The notes under the pieces: model-generated
The model's database searches: none
The model's input: the letters and a program-made list of their open reading frames with translations, nothing else
What the model was told of the DNA's origin: nothing
Position numbers and translations under genes: made by a program
NCBI GenBank assembly: GCA_003550325.1
Contig: QKWP01001692.1
Span: 37,800-101,799, forward strand
Direction of reading: 5' to 3'
DNA length: 64,000 bases
Source: Gigaspora rosea
Lineage: Eukaryota > Glomeromycota > Glomeromycetes > Diversisporales > Gigasporaceae
In this document: positions 54,541 through 64,000 of the stretch, piece after piece
Layout of the letters: each line of letters opens with the position of its first letter
Numbering within the stretch: position 1 is the stretch's first letter

Positions 54541-57273
54541 ATGCAAAATGAAATCCATGAATATTTCAATCGTAAAACATCAGATTGGGGAATTAGAAGT
54601 TTTTTGGATGAAAGTGGCATTGAACCCTTTGACAAGAGTATAGACGATTATATTAAGTCTCTTAATAACATTATTGCTTCGGAACAACAAGGAAAAAGAT
54701 CTGAAAAAGCGCGTATACTTCTCAAAATGTATAAAGAGGCAAGTAAATTTTTTTGACTAGAGATGTTGGAAGAAACTAAGTGGCGTGATAGGGACCTTCT
54801 TGGTTCTTATCATTCAAGGCTTCTTGCTGAGCCACAAAACCGGTGTGAGGACCGACGTTCAAGGTTTTTGCTGACTCAACACTGGTCCATTGGGGCACAG
54901 GTGGCCTTCTTGGTTGCCTGATGTTCAAGGCTTTTTGCTGACCTGATGGGGTGTGAAAAATTAAGAAATTAAAAGTATATTAAGAATATCACTAATTTAT
55001 TAATTTTATTAATTTTTTTTTTTACAAGGAACCTCGAAATGATTATAAGTTGGCAAGAAAATGGGCGATGCGTAAATTAGCCAAAGATAACTCTGTATAT
55101 TTTTACAATCCGACGATGACAATTACTGGTAATTCTAATTCTGTAGTTAGTAATAATGGAACTTTCAATTCCATATCAAAAAGAGATAAAAAAGATGTAT
55201 GTGGTTTTTTTTTTTTGTTTTTTTTTTTTAGCAAGAAATTAAGAATCAATGCTTAATTCTAGGACGATAATTTCGATAATAAGGAAGAGATCAAAAGGAC
55301 TAAATTTACTATTCCACCGCAACTACTGTATAAAATAGCATCAACAGATACATCCTATGTTCCATGTTTTGATTCTCCAACTTCAGAAAATTCAAAAAAA
55401 CCATATTATATTGATTATTTAGTAGGACTCGGAAATGTTGAATGGGAACTAATGGAAGATGTTACTAGGGTAAGTAATTAAATATTTTGCAAAATATATT
55501 TGCAGTTAGATAGTTATATAATTTTTTATTATCATTAGTGGATTGTTAAAGGCGTAGATATTTCCATCATTTGTGCTGAATACCGAGCTTCTATAATTGA
55601 AAAATGCAAAGCAAGGACAATATTAAATTCTGATGAAGAACTGTATGTATAATATTGTCTCTTGATTATTAGCAATACACTTTAATTAATTCACCTCTTT
55701 TACAGTGCTTTAAGTCATGTGTTTCTATTCCAAGAAGAGAAGTTACAAGGACTTCGTGAATTTTTCGATAATGAGTTATGGCAGTGCATTTTTTCAGAAA
55801 TTCGTACGCAATATTCTTACATTGAAATTCCCGAATGTGTCTTTGATTTATGCGCAACAGTGGTGAAGGTAGACATTTTCAATGAAAAAAATTATTGTTG
55901 CAGCTGACGCTGAAACGGCAGATGCTGAAATTTCTACCTATTTTGACAAATTTTTTAAAACTGTTTGGGTAATTTTGTCCGCTTTTTTTTAGGGCTAGGA
56001 TAGGGTTGTTTAGGGTTAGAATTGATTATTAATGAGTATATGTGGATTTTAGCAGGGCGTATATTTTCAAATCGCGACCCCAAATTTCAGCATCAGCTGC
56101 GACAATTATTTTTTAGATACATGCAATTTAATATCTAAGCTTTTATACACTTTTAGGTTGCATCCAAACAACAGGACCCTCGACAACGTCGAAACAAAAT
56201 AAAAAGTTATCTAAAAAGTTACAAGACTAATGGAGAATTTGAAGAAATAATGCGTGATATTCTTTATAATCTGTAAGTTTTTTGAAGTGTACATATTACT
56301 ACAAAACTCCACCTTTGAATGCATATTTTAATATAAATCCTGTATCATTTAGATCCGATAGTTATCAAAATTCATTTGTTAAAACTAATAAAATAGAAGG
56401 CACACATTGTCATAACTATCTTGACTCTGTGATTAAACCATTTTTTCCGGAAGGTAAAAAAACAACTATGGATTGGTATGTATACAAAGTAAGAAAGTAA
56501 ATTATATGATATTAAAAGCATAACTTATATATTTTTTTATTTCATCTGAATCTAGGGCAAACAGAACATCAGAATCGTCTGCATGGATTAAAAAACAATT
56601 TGTCCCTATCCTTCTTGGCTCAAAGCCTGATTTTACAATAAGGACAACTAACCCAAGAAAATCTATTGAATTGATGTTTGCTGAAATAAAACCACCAAAT
56701 GCACGATCAAATTTGGTAAATGAAGATCTGGTAGTTTTGGGTAAAATGATGCGAGCATCATTAGATAAGTCATTAAACGATGGAGTTGATATTGTTATTT
56801 GTGGGCTTCATGTCATTGGTAAGTATGGTTGGATGCCCAGGCATGCAAAAATTTGCTATACCCCTACCCTAAATGCATGGCTGTTTCTTATAATGAAATG
56901 AATTATTTATGAAACTTCTTTATATTTTTAGGTTATATTGGCAGATGTTATGTTATTGATCTTCTTTATGATGGGATTTATCGTCTAATATTGATCGGAG
57001 AATTTAGATTTCCGGAGGATCCAACAACTTGGGGAACACTCATGAACTGTTTTCAAGTGATGGCTACAGTTCAGGTAGGCAGTTGAAAGTAATTTATACA
57101 TTTATTATAGATCATTTAATTACACAATATGCTTTTAGGATCTTGTGAATAAAGGAGCAACTAAGTATCAAAATTTGATCCGAAAAAATACAAATCAAGT
57201 GACACCAACAAACCTGAAATTTAGAAAGCCGATGTTTTCCTCCCCGATAAAGATACATTATGATTATTCCTAG
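54541..57273 (+). CDS. Ten-exon gene with PD-(D/E)XK-like motif
   Basis: The exons are 54541-54738, 55029-55196, 55263-55469, 55539-55642, 55706-55868, 56157-56272, 56353-56475, 56556-56818, 56932-57074 and 57139-57273. They sum to 1620 bp with every phase consistent, giving 539 residues. Introns 2-9 are GT-AG (GTATGT, GTAAGT and so on). Intron 1 fits best as GC-AG with donor GAG|GCAAGT and contains a minisatellite; intron 5 contains a MITE. Residues 383-407 read SKPDFTI...FAEIKPP: D385, E403 and K405 match the order PD...ExK of the PD-(D/E)XK nuclease fold, with hydrophobic strands around it. The N-terminal half (about 1-250) has no recognised domain. The family is otherwise unknown to me; a nuclease-like or degenerate binding domain is an inference. 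Exons 1-3 are the source of the 604-bp array downstream. Confidence 0.82.
54788..54954. repeat. Minisatellite in intron 1
   Basis: About three units of roughly 65 bp share CCTTCTTGGTT and TTCAAGGCTTTTTGCTGA. It is more GC-rich than its surroundings. It recurs in every unit of the array at 60566-63433. Confidence 0.75.
55897..56103 (+). mobile_element. Member (e) of the 7-bp-TSD MITE family, in intron 5
   Basis: AATTATT flanks both sides (55890-55896, 56104-56110). The ends are GTTGCAGCTGACGCTGAAA and, inverted, GTCGCAGCTGATGCTGAAA. The core has TAGGGTTGTTTAGGGTTAG and GAGTATATGTGGATTTTAGC. It lies wholly within an intron, leaving both splice sites outside. Confidence 0.85.
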
Positions 57274-57640
57274 ATAATTTGAATCCTATTTTTTTCAATC
57301 AAAATAAATCAATTTACACTTATATTCACTTGATTTGTTAATGTAATATAGGCCAACATAAAGGCTAATTTGTATGATAAAGTATTCTGAGAATATTTTT
57401 AGTAGTGTTAATGGCTGTTTATTAATTGTAGCGCAAAATAACTTTTACTTTTTGTTACTGCTAAAAATTGAGATGGAAATTAAATTTCTTGATTTTAAAC
57501 CTATACCTATATAGTGATTCCTCTTAATAAATGGTCGGTTACAAAAAAATTTAAAATTTACACAGTATATATGTTCTCACCATCATGAACTATACCATAA
57601 CGGAAAAAAGAGAACTATAATACCTTCTAAAACAGGTGAA
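57274..57640. other. 3' flank of the ten-exon gene
   Basis: AT-rich DNA; nothing recognised beyond a likely 3' untranslated region. Confidence 0.4.
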
Positions 57641-57839
57641 GACCTAAGGCGGAGCAGAAGCACGTGACATGTGACCAGTCAAATTATAGAAAGTTGAGCG
57701 AAGCAGAAAGAGAAATACAAAAACGGTAGTCGGGAAGGAAATTTTGCATATATATAACTACCTAACTTTAATCTATGATGACCCTAACCCTAAAGTTAAT
57801 TCGCTAAAATATATAAGAAACTGCTCCGCTTTAGACGTC
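57641..57839. mobile_element. MITE-like element (GGCGGAGCAG ends)
   Basis: The left end is GACCTAAGGCGGAGCAG and the right end read inward is GACGTCTAAAGCGGAGCAG. An ACCCTAACCCTAA stretch is internal. No target duplication was found. Confidence 0.5.
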
Positions 57840-57875
57840 CCCTATATGATCCTTCATCAATTATACATAAAAATT

Positions 57876-58184
57876 CCGCAGACACGTGATTTGGAACCAA
57901 TCATGGCACAGGATCAGGTATAACGTGAAAACGAAACAAAGCACCGGCTTTTTAAAAAAATCGTCTATAACGCAAAATTTGGCTTACACAACCAACCACC
58001 TTCTGCGTCTTAACAAAAACATTTCTTGCAAAATTTTGCTATGTAAAAGGCTCTTGCTAACGTCGTCCGAACGCTCACCCTTACCCTAATATCGAAAGTT
58101 AACATTTTAATCGAAAAACGCAATGACGTCGCGATTTTTTTTTCGGCCAATAGAATTTTAGCGCATATCATCACGTGTCTGCGG
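57876..58184. mobile_element. MITE (CCGCAGACACGTGAT ends)
   Basis: CCGCAGACACGTGAT and ATCACGTGTCTGCGG are perfect inverted ends. The core (GATCAGGTATAACGT, TTCTTGCAAAATTTTG, CACCCTTACCCTAA) resembles 40316-40663, which has quite different ends. The frames on both strands are spurious. Confidence 0.75.
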
Positions 58185-58210
58185 CTCCTATGATCACAAA
58201 ACATGTTATT

Positions 58211-60250
58211 GGCCGGAGCGTAGCGACGGACCCTTAATTTCTATGCAAAGTGATACAAAAATTACCTTCCTGATGTGCTTCAATTGTAAAAATCTTGACA
58301 AATTTTACTTTTTTGATATACTTGCATATATATGATGTAAATCTTATCAGCATAACTGAAGTTTGTTTTGATTGGCTAAAATTAGAGTAATTATGATTGG
58401 CGACGATCTTTTTAATATAGTCAATTGTAATTTTTAAAGTACTTTTATAAGTAAAAATCATCATGTCATATGAAAAAAAATTTTTTTGTAATACAAACCG
58501 AAAAACCAACTTGAATCGTTGATATTTTACCTTTTGATTTTTTGTTTTTTGACATGGGATGCAGTTGGATGCAATAGTTTCAAAAACTAGATGAGAAGTG
58601 AAAGTTTTAAAAGGTCGGAAGGTACTTCGGCGACCTAAGCAATTAGTAAGTGAAAGTTGCAAGATTTTGCCTCAACTAGTTCTACTTGCTTTCTAGAAGC
58701 AAAAAATACTACGTATTTGGAACTAATATTCCAAACTCTATTCTTTTATTATATTTAGGCCATGAGTAGTTTATAAATACAACGTTTTATAGTAGCAGTG
58801 TTTAGAAATGTTCGTGTATGTTATTATTTAGCAGCTTGTGTCGCGAAACTTAGAGTAGTTGTTGTATAATAAATAGTGTATTTATTGCGAAAAAATAATA
58901 TTGTATACATTGTGAAATATATATTAGTTATTATGAATATATTATAAGACACAATACACGTCTTTAGGAAGTATTTGACTAATCTTTTGAAAGTTTCGTG
59001 AGTAATAAAAATTTGCCCGGGTATAGCCGATACTTAATCCGGGGAATGATCTACATTTTTTCCGGGTATTTTAATAACCAATCAAAATGAAGCATGGGGG
59101 ACTTTCTCAAATTTCGGAAAAGCTCAGGTTTATCATGTGGGAATCGGCCAATCAGCAGCAACCTCCCTAAGCACATGACACACTGTTGATTAGACAATCG
59201 TTGAACGTGGTGAATATTCTCGAATTCTAAGAATTTTGAAGAAACTTTTCGTATCCGGGTACTAGCTAACACGACAACATGTTATTTTAGTGTGCACATC
59301 ACAATCACTAGCAAATCAATCAAGCCTACACACCTAAACCTCGTTTTTCTAGTTGTTAAACGATCTTTAATAATAAAAATTTTTATTAAATAGGCTATCA
59401 AAATACTTATACATACTATTAAGTAATATACGCATAATAAAATAATATAAACTTATTTGCAGGCCAGTCAACATTTTAAATATAGTTTTGTAGTTTTGGC
59501 TTAGTAGTAAGCGACATATTTATTTGACTAAAAAAATCCATCTTTAATTTTAGAAGTTTTTAATACAATAATCGAATTCCTATTTCTACTTAACATCTTG
59601 GTTTAGCAAAAAGGCCTAAATATAAAACGATAATAATAGTCAGTGAATTGGACGAACTAAACAAAAAAAACCCACGAAATCAGACATATTGAAGAAACAA
59701 CAATAAAAGAAAAAATTGCAAATAACTGTTGTAACTTAAATAATTAAGCAAAGTGTTACCTGGACTAAAAAAAAAAGAAACTTCGTGATAATAAGAATCG
59801 TAGAATAAATATAACATAGTAATTTTCTTTCTTTCACGTTGGCTACGGTTTGTTCGACACGTCTTAAACTTCAACTACTTTCGAATTTAAAAAAGAATCT
59901 AGAAAAAAGAACATTCTGGCAAGTTAGAACATCACTGAACTTCTACTAAGTGTTGTTATTGTCTGTATATAATATTTCTATTGATTACAGACCTCCTCAT
60001 TACGGCATGATGCAACATGATGCAACTTGATTTCCTATAGAGACGTTCGCTACGAAGTTATTCAATTAGTGGAATAGTGCACCGATACTAGTTTTTTTCA
60101 TAAGTTTGCTTATACGCGAAGTTCCGGTTTTACTAGTCTATGCAATATAAATACTCGTGTAATGTAGATCCTGGAAATCATCGGAATCGAATGTCCCCAT
60201 GCTTCAGAAATGGAATTTGGAAATTTTTTGTCTGTCAGCACGCGTGTCTA
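58211..60250. mobile_element. Possible long element with GGCCGGAGCGTAGCGACGG end
   Basis: It starts GGCCGGAGCGTAGCGACGG, the same as at 63435. It may end at GAAATTTTTTGTCTGTCAGC (60220-60250), the counterpart of the right end near 63560-63600. The 2-kb interior is AT-rich with short frames only (for example 58234-58662 minus, no motif) and a CCGGGTA-bounded stretch at 58990-59270. The extent is uncertain. Confidence 0.35.
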
Positions 60251-60388
60251 TATTTGTGCTTTAATGTTACCAACATATGCATATTAACGCGTTTGTGTAA
60301 TATGATGAACATCATATGATGAGCTCCGGACATATATATAATGCTACGCATTAGCCTAGTTTATGATTGCTTTCCATTTTAGTAATAA

Positions 60389-60565
60389 TTTAATGTTCAG
60401 TCATAAAGCATCAGATTGGGGAATTCTGGCATTGAACCCTTCGACAAGAATATAGACGTTTATATTAAGTCTCTTAACTATTGCTTCAGAACAACAAGGA
60501 AAAAGATCTGAAAAAGCGCGTATACTTCTCAAAATGTATAAGGAGGCGAGTAAATTTTTTTGACT
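60389..60565 (+). pseudogene. Decayed copy of exon 1 of the ten-exon gene
   Basis: It matches 54560-54760 with internal deletions (the segment around GIRSFLDES is shortened) and no start codon. The splice donor context is GAG|GCGAGT rather than GCAAGT. It leads directly into the tandem array. Confidence 0.8.
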
Positions 60566-63433
60566 AGAGATGTTGGAAGAAACTAAGTGGCGTGATAGGG
60601 GCCTTCTTGGTTCTTATCATTCAAGGCTTCTTGCTGAGCCACAAAACCGGTGTGAGGCCCAAGTAACCTTCTTGGTTGTTTGACGTTCAAGGCTTTTTGC
60701 TGACTCAACACTGGTGCCATTGGGGCACAGGTGGCCTTCTTGGTTGCCTGATGTTCAAGGCTTTTTGCTGACCTGATGGGGTGTGAAAAATTAGGAATTT
60801 AAAAGTATATTAAGAATATCACTAATTTATTAATTTTATTAATTGTTTTTACAAGGAACTTCGAAATGATTATAAGTTGGCAAGAAAACGGGCGATGCGT
60901 AAATTAGCCAATGATAATTCTGTATATTTTTACAATCCGATGATGACAATTACTGTTAAAATTTCAATTCCATATCAAAAAGAGATAAAAAAGGTGTATG
61001 TTTTTTTTTTTTCTTTTTTTAGCAAAAAATTGAGAATCAATGCATTTACATTTAATTTTAGGACGATTATTTCGATAATAAGCAAGAGATCAAAAGGACT
61101 AAATTTACACGCAACCACTGTATAAAATATACAATTTGCGACCACCTCTTCAGAACAACATTCTCGTATAAGAGATGTTGGAAGAAACTAGTGGCGTGAT
61201 AGGGGCCTCCTTGGTTCTTATCATTCAAGGCTTCTTGCTGAGCCACAAAACCGGTGTGAGGCCCAAGTAACCTTCTTGGTTGTTTGACGTTCAAGGCTTT
61301 TTGCTGACTCAACACTGGTGCCATTGGGGCACAGGTGGCCTTCTTGGTTGCCTGATGTTCAAGGCTTTTTGCTGACCTGATGGGGTGTGAAAAATTAAGA
61401 ATTTAAAAGTATATTAAGAATATCACTAATTTATTAATTTTATTAATTGTTTTTACAAGGAACTTCGAAATGATTATAAGTTGGCAAGAAAACGGGCGAT
61501 GCGTAAATTAGCCAATGATAATTCTGTATATTTTTACAATCCGATGATGACAATTACTGTTAAAATTTCAATTCCATATCAAAAAGAGATAAAAAAGTGT
61601 ATGTTTTTTTTTTTTTTTTTTTTTAGCAAAAAATTGAGAATCAATGCATTTACATTTAATTTTAGGACGATTATTTCGATAATAAGCAAGAGATCAAAAG
61701 GACTAAATTTACACGCAACCACTGTATAAAATATACAATTTGCGACCACCTCTTCAGAACAACATTCTCGTATAAGAGATGTTGGAAGAAACTAGTGGCG
61801 TGATAGGGGCCTTCTTGGTTCTTATCATTCAAGGCTTCTTGCTGAGCCACAAAACCGGTGTGAGGCCCAAGTAACCTTCTTGGTTGTTTGACGTTCAAGG
61901 CTTTTTGCTGACTCAACACTGGTGCCATTGGGGCACAGGTGGCCTTCTTGGTTGCCTGATGTTCAAGGCTTTTTGCTGACCTGATGGGGTGTGAAAAATT
62001 AAGAATTTAAAAGTATATTAAGAATATCACTAATTTATTAATTTTATTAATTGTTTTTACAAGGAACTTCGAAATGATTATAAGTTGGCAAGAAAACGGG
62101 CGATGCGTAAATTAGCCAATGATAATTCTGTATATTTTTACAATCCGATGATGACAATTACTGTTAAAATTTCAATTCCATATCAAAAAGAGATAAAAAA
62201 GTGTATGTTTTTTTTTTTTTTTTTTTTTAGCAAAAAATTGAGAATCAATGCATTTACATTTAATTTTAGGACGATTATTTCGATAATAAGCAAGAGATCA
62301 AAAGGACTAAATTTACACGCAACCACTGTATAAAATATACAATTTGCGACCACCTCTTCAGAACAACATTCTCGTATAAGAGATGTTGGAAGAAACTAGT
62401 GGCGTGATAGGGGCCTTCTTGGTTCTTATCATTCAAGGCTTCTTGCTGAGCCACAAAACCGGTGTGAGGCCCAAGTAACCTTCTTGGTTGTTTGACGTTC
62501 AAGGCTTTTTGCTGACTCAACACTGGTGCCATTGGGGCACAGGTGGCCTTCTTGGTTGCCTGATGTTCAAGGCTTTTTGCTGACCTGATGGGGTGTGAAA
62601 AATTAAGAATTTAAAAGTATATTAAGAATATCACTAATTTATTAATTTTATTAATTGTTTTTACAAGGAACTTCGAAATGATTATAAGTTGGCAAGAAAA
62701 CGGGCGATGCGTAAATTAGCCAATGATAATTCTGTATATTTTTACAATCCGATGATGACAATTACTGTTAAAATTTCAATTCCATATCAAAAAGAGATAA
62801 AAAAGTGTATGTTTTTTTTTTTTTTTTTTTTTAGCAAAAAATTGAGAATCAATGCATTTACATTTAATTTTAGGACGATTATTTCGATAATAAGCAAGAG
62901 ATCAAAAGGACTAAATTTACACGCAACCACTGTATAAAATATACAATTTGCGACCACCTCTTCAGAACAACATTCTCGTATAAGAGATGTTGGAAGAAAC
63001 TAGTGGCGTGATAGGGGCCTTCTTGGTTCTTATCATTCAAGGCTTCTTGCTGAGCCACAAAACCGGTGTGAGGCCCAAGTAACCTTCTTGGTTGTTTGAC
63101 GTTCAAGGCTTTTTGCTGACTCAACACTGGTGCCATTGGGGCACAGGTGGCCTTCTTGGTTGCCTGATGTTCAAGGCTTTTTGCTGACCTGATGGGGTGT
63201 GAAAAATTAAGTTTTAAAAGTATATTAAGAATATCACTAATTTATTAATTTTATTAATTGTTTTACAAGGAACTTCGAAACGATTATAAATTGGCAAGAA
63301 AATGGGCGATGCGCAAATTAACCTATGATAGCTCTGTATATTTTTACAATCCGACAATGACAATTACTGTTAGAATTTCAATTCCATATCAAAAAGAGAT
63401 AAAAAAGGTGTATGTGTGTGTGTGTTTTTTTTT
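60566..63433 (+). repeat. 604-bp tandem array built from the ten-exon gene
   Basis: Units start at 60566 (605 bp), 61171, 61775, 62379 (604 bp each) and 62983 (partial, to 63433). Each contains the intron-1 minisatellite, exon 2, intron 2 with a poly(T) tract and the first part of exon 3, joined by a short sequence ending CTCGTATA. Units 2-4 are nearly identical, while the first and last are more diverged. The exon copies (RKRAMRKLANDNSVYFYNP on plus) have lost the gene's later exons. Open frames on both strands recur every 604 bp and are not separate genes. Confidence 0.93.
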
Positions 63434-63600
63434 TTGGCCGGAGCGTAGCGACGGACATTTAGTGTGATATAAAAGTTACGTTTTTGATGCAGTTTGATCT
63501 AAAAAAATTACTTTTTTGATGTTTCTTTATATCAGTTACATAAAATTAGGTCATAACCACAATTTGGAAATTTTTTGTCCGTCCGCACGCGTGTCGCGAG
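63434..63600. mobile_element. Short GGCCGGAGCGTAGCGACGG element
   Basis: It starts GGCCGGAGCGTAGCGACGG and ends TTTTTTGTCCGTCCGCACG. Both ends resemble those bounding 58211-60250, so it could be an internally deleted derivative. It terminates the tandem array. Confidence 0.5.
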
Positions 63601-63724
63601 ATTTGAATTAAAAAAAATCTGAGACCCCCCATTAAATTATTATACGGACTGGAGAAAGACTAATAAGTAATAATTCGATTTTGTTTAAATATATAAACTC
63701 ATTTTTTATTTTCATTCATTGCAG

Positions 63725-64000
63725 GTAACCTCCCTTCGAAATGCTTTATCATTAAATACCACGTTGAAAAAATTATTTCTATCGAATACACAATCATCAA
63801 CTGAAGGTTGTTACCCTATTTAAAAAATGTTTGCTTAATTTCCATCCTATATACTAATAACTCTCAACTTCAAAATTTTAAAGGCGCTATTGCTCTTGCA
63901 GAATACCTTCCAGAGACTAAATCATTAGTCCATTTAGACCTTACATCTAATCCGGGTATTGATATTGCAGGTGTCATGGCCTTAGCGGTGTCTATAAAAA
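63725..64000 (+). CDS. LRR (RNI-like) protein gene, 5'-incomplete and running off the window
   Basis: Exon 63725-63806 follows TTGCAG and reads VTSLRNALSLNTTLKKLFLSN. The donor GTTGTT, phase 1, joins an exon from 63884 (after TTTAAAG) reading GAIALAEYLPETKSL, VHLDLTSN and AGVMALAVSIK to the window end. The repeat spacing and LxxLxLxxN pattern fit ribonuclease-inhibitor-like LRRs; the LPET and DIAGVMALAVS phrases resemble a conserved fungal LRR family. Upstream exons were not identified: the array and an element occupy the preceding 3 kb. Function is unknown; LRRs of this kind bind proteins. Confidence 0.75.

Noticed and set aside
58234..58662. 142-codon minus-strand frame
   Set aside because: Long for this region, but low-complexity, without motif, intron signals or a copy elsewhere in the window.
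61067..63136. 85-codon minus-strand frames recurring every 604 bp
   Set aside because: They lie across the minisatellite, intron and exon copies of the array, have no motif, and exist only because the unit is repeated.

Overview
The window is strongly AT-rich eukaryotic nuclear DNA with short GT-AG introns, dense in mobile elements. Its gene content points to an arbuscular mycorrhizal fungus of the Rhizophagus irregularis type (Glomeromycota): MATA-type HMG-box genes in several copies, Sel1-repeat/tyrosine-kinase-like (TKL) protein kinases, and leucine-rich-repeat sequence. The assignment is an inference from gene families and sequence style; no ribosomal marker is present.

Layout. (1) 1-4.4 kb: a decayed MATA-HMG copy converging on a Sel1-kinase gene. 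(2) 4.4-14.2 kb: transposon-only DNA, mainly a PIF/Harbinger-like foldback carrying a nested hAT element. (3) 14.25-27.43 kb: a dead Ty3/gypsy LTR retrotransposon with 1.6-1.8 kb LTRs, interrupted by at least five younger insertions. (4) 27.4-46.6 kb: the same HMG/kinase duplicon again, with two intact 336-codon HMG genes (30463-31473 and 41674-42684), two truncated kinases and one frameshifted kinase. A 3.86/3.89 kb direct repeat here is joined by a single N at 35891. (5) 46.6-53.2 kb: a fourth duplicon copy holding only upstream sequence, without HMG or kinase gene. (6) 53.2-57.3 kb: small hAT MITEs, then an intact 10-exon gene (54541-57273, 539 codons) with a PD-(D/E)XK-like motif. (7) 57.3-63.4 kb: MITEs and a 604-bp tandem array built from the 5' part of that same gene. 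(8) 63.7-64.0 kb: the first visible exons of an LRR (RNI-like) gene running off the window.

How the parts relate. The HMG and kinase genes form a repeated, convergently transcribed module. Duplication, point decay and transposon insertion have produced the full range from intact to fragmentary copies. Because the copies are paralogous, many transposons can be compared with an unoccupied site inside the same window, so their ends and target duplications can be read directly.

The least expected structure is in the non-autonomous elements. A conserved module of about 70 bp recurs inside families that have different ends and target-site sizes. One 7-bp-TSD family keeps its core while both ends change together. 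A compact run of RNA-like hairpins sits between an HMG gene and its partner kinase. All comparisons were made by eye on the sequence; no alignment or database search was run.
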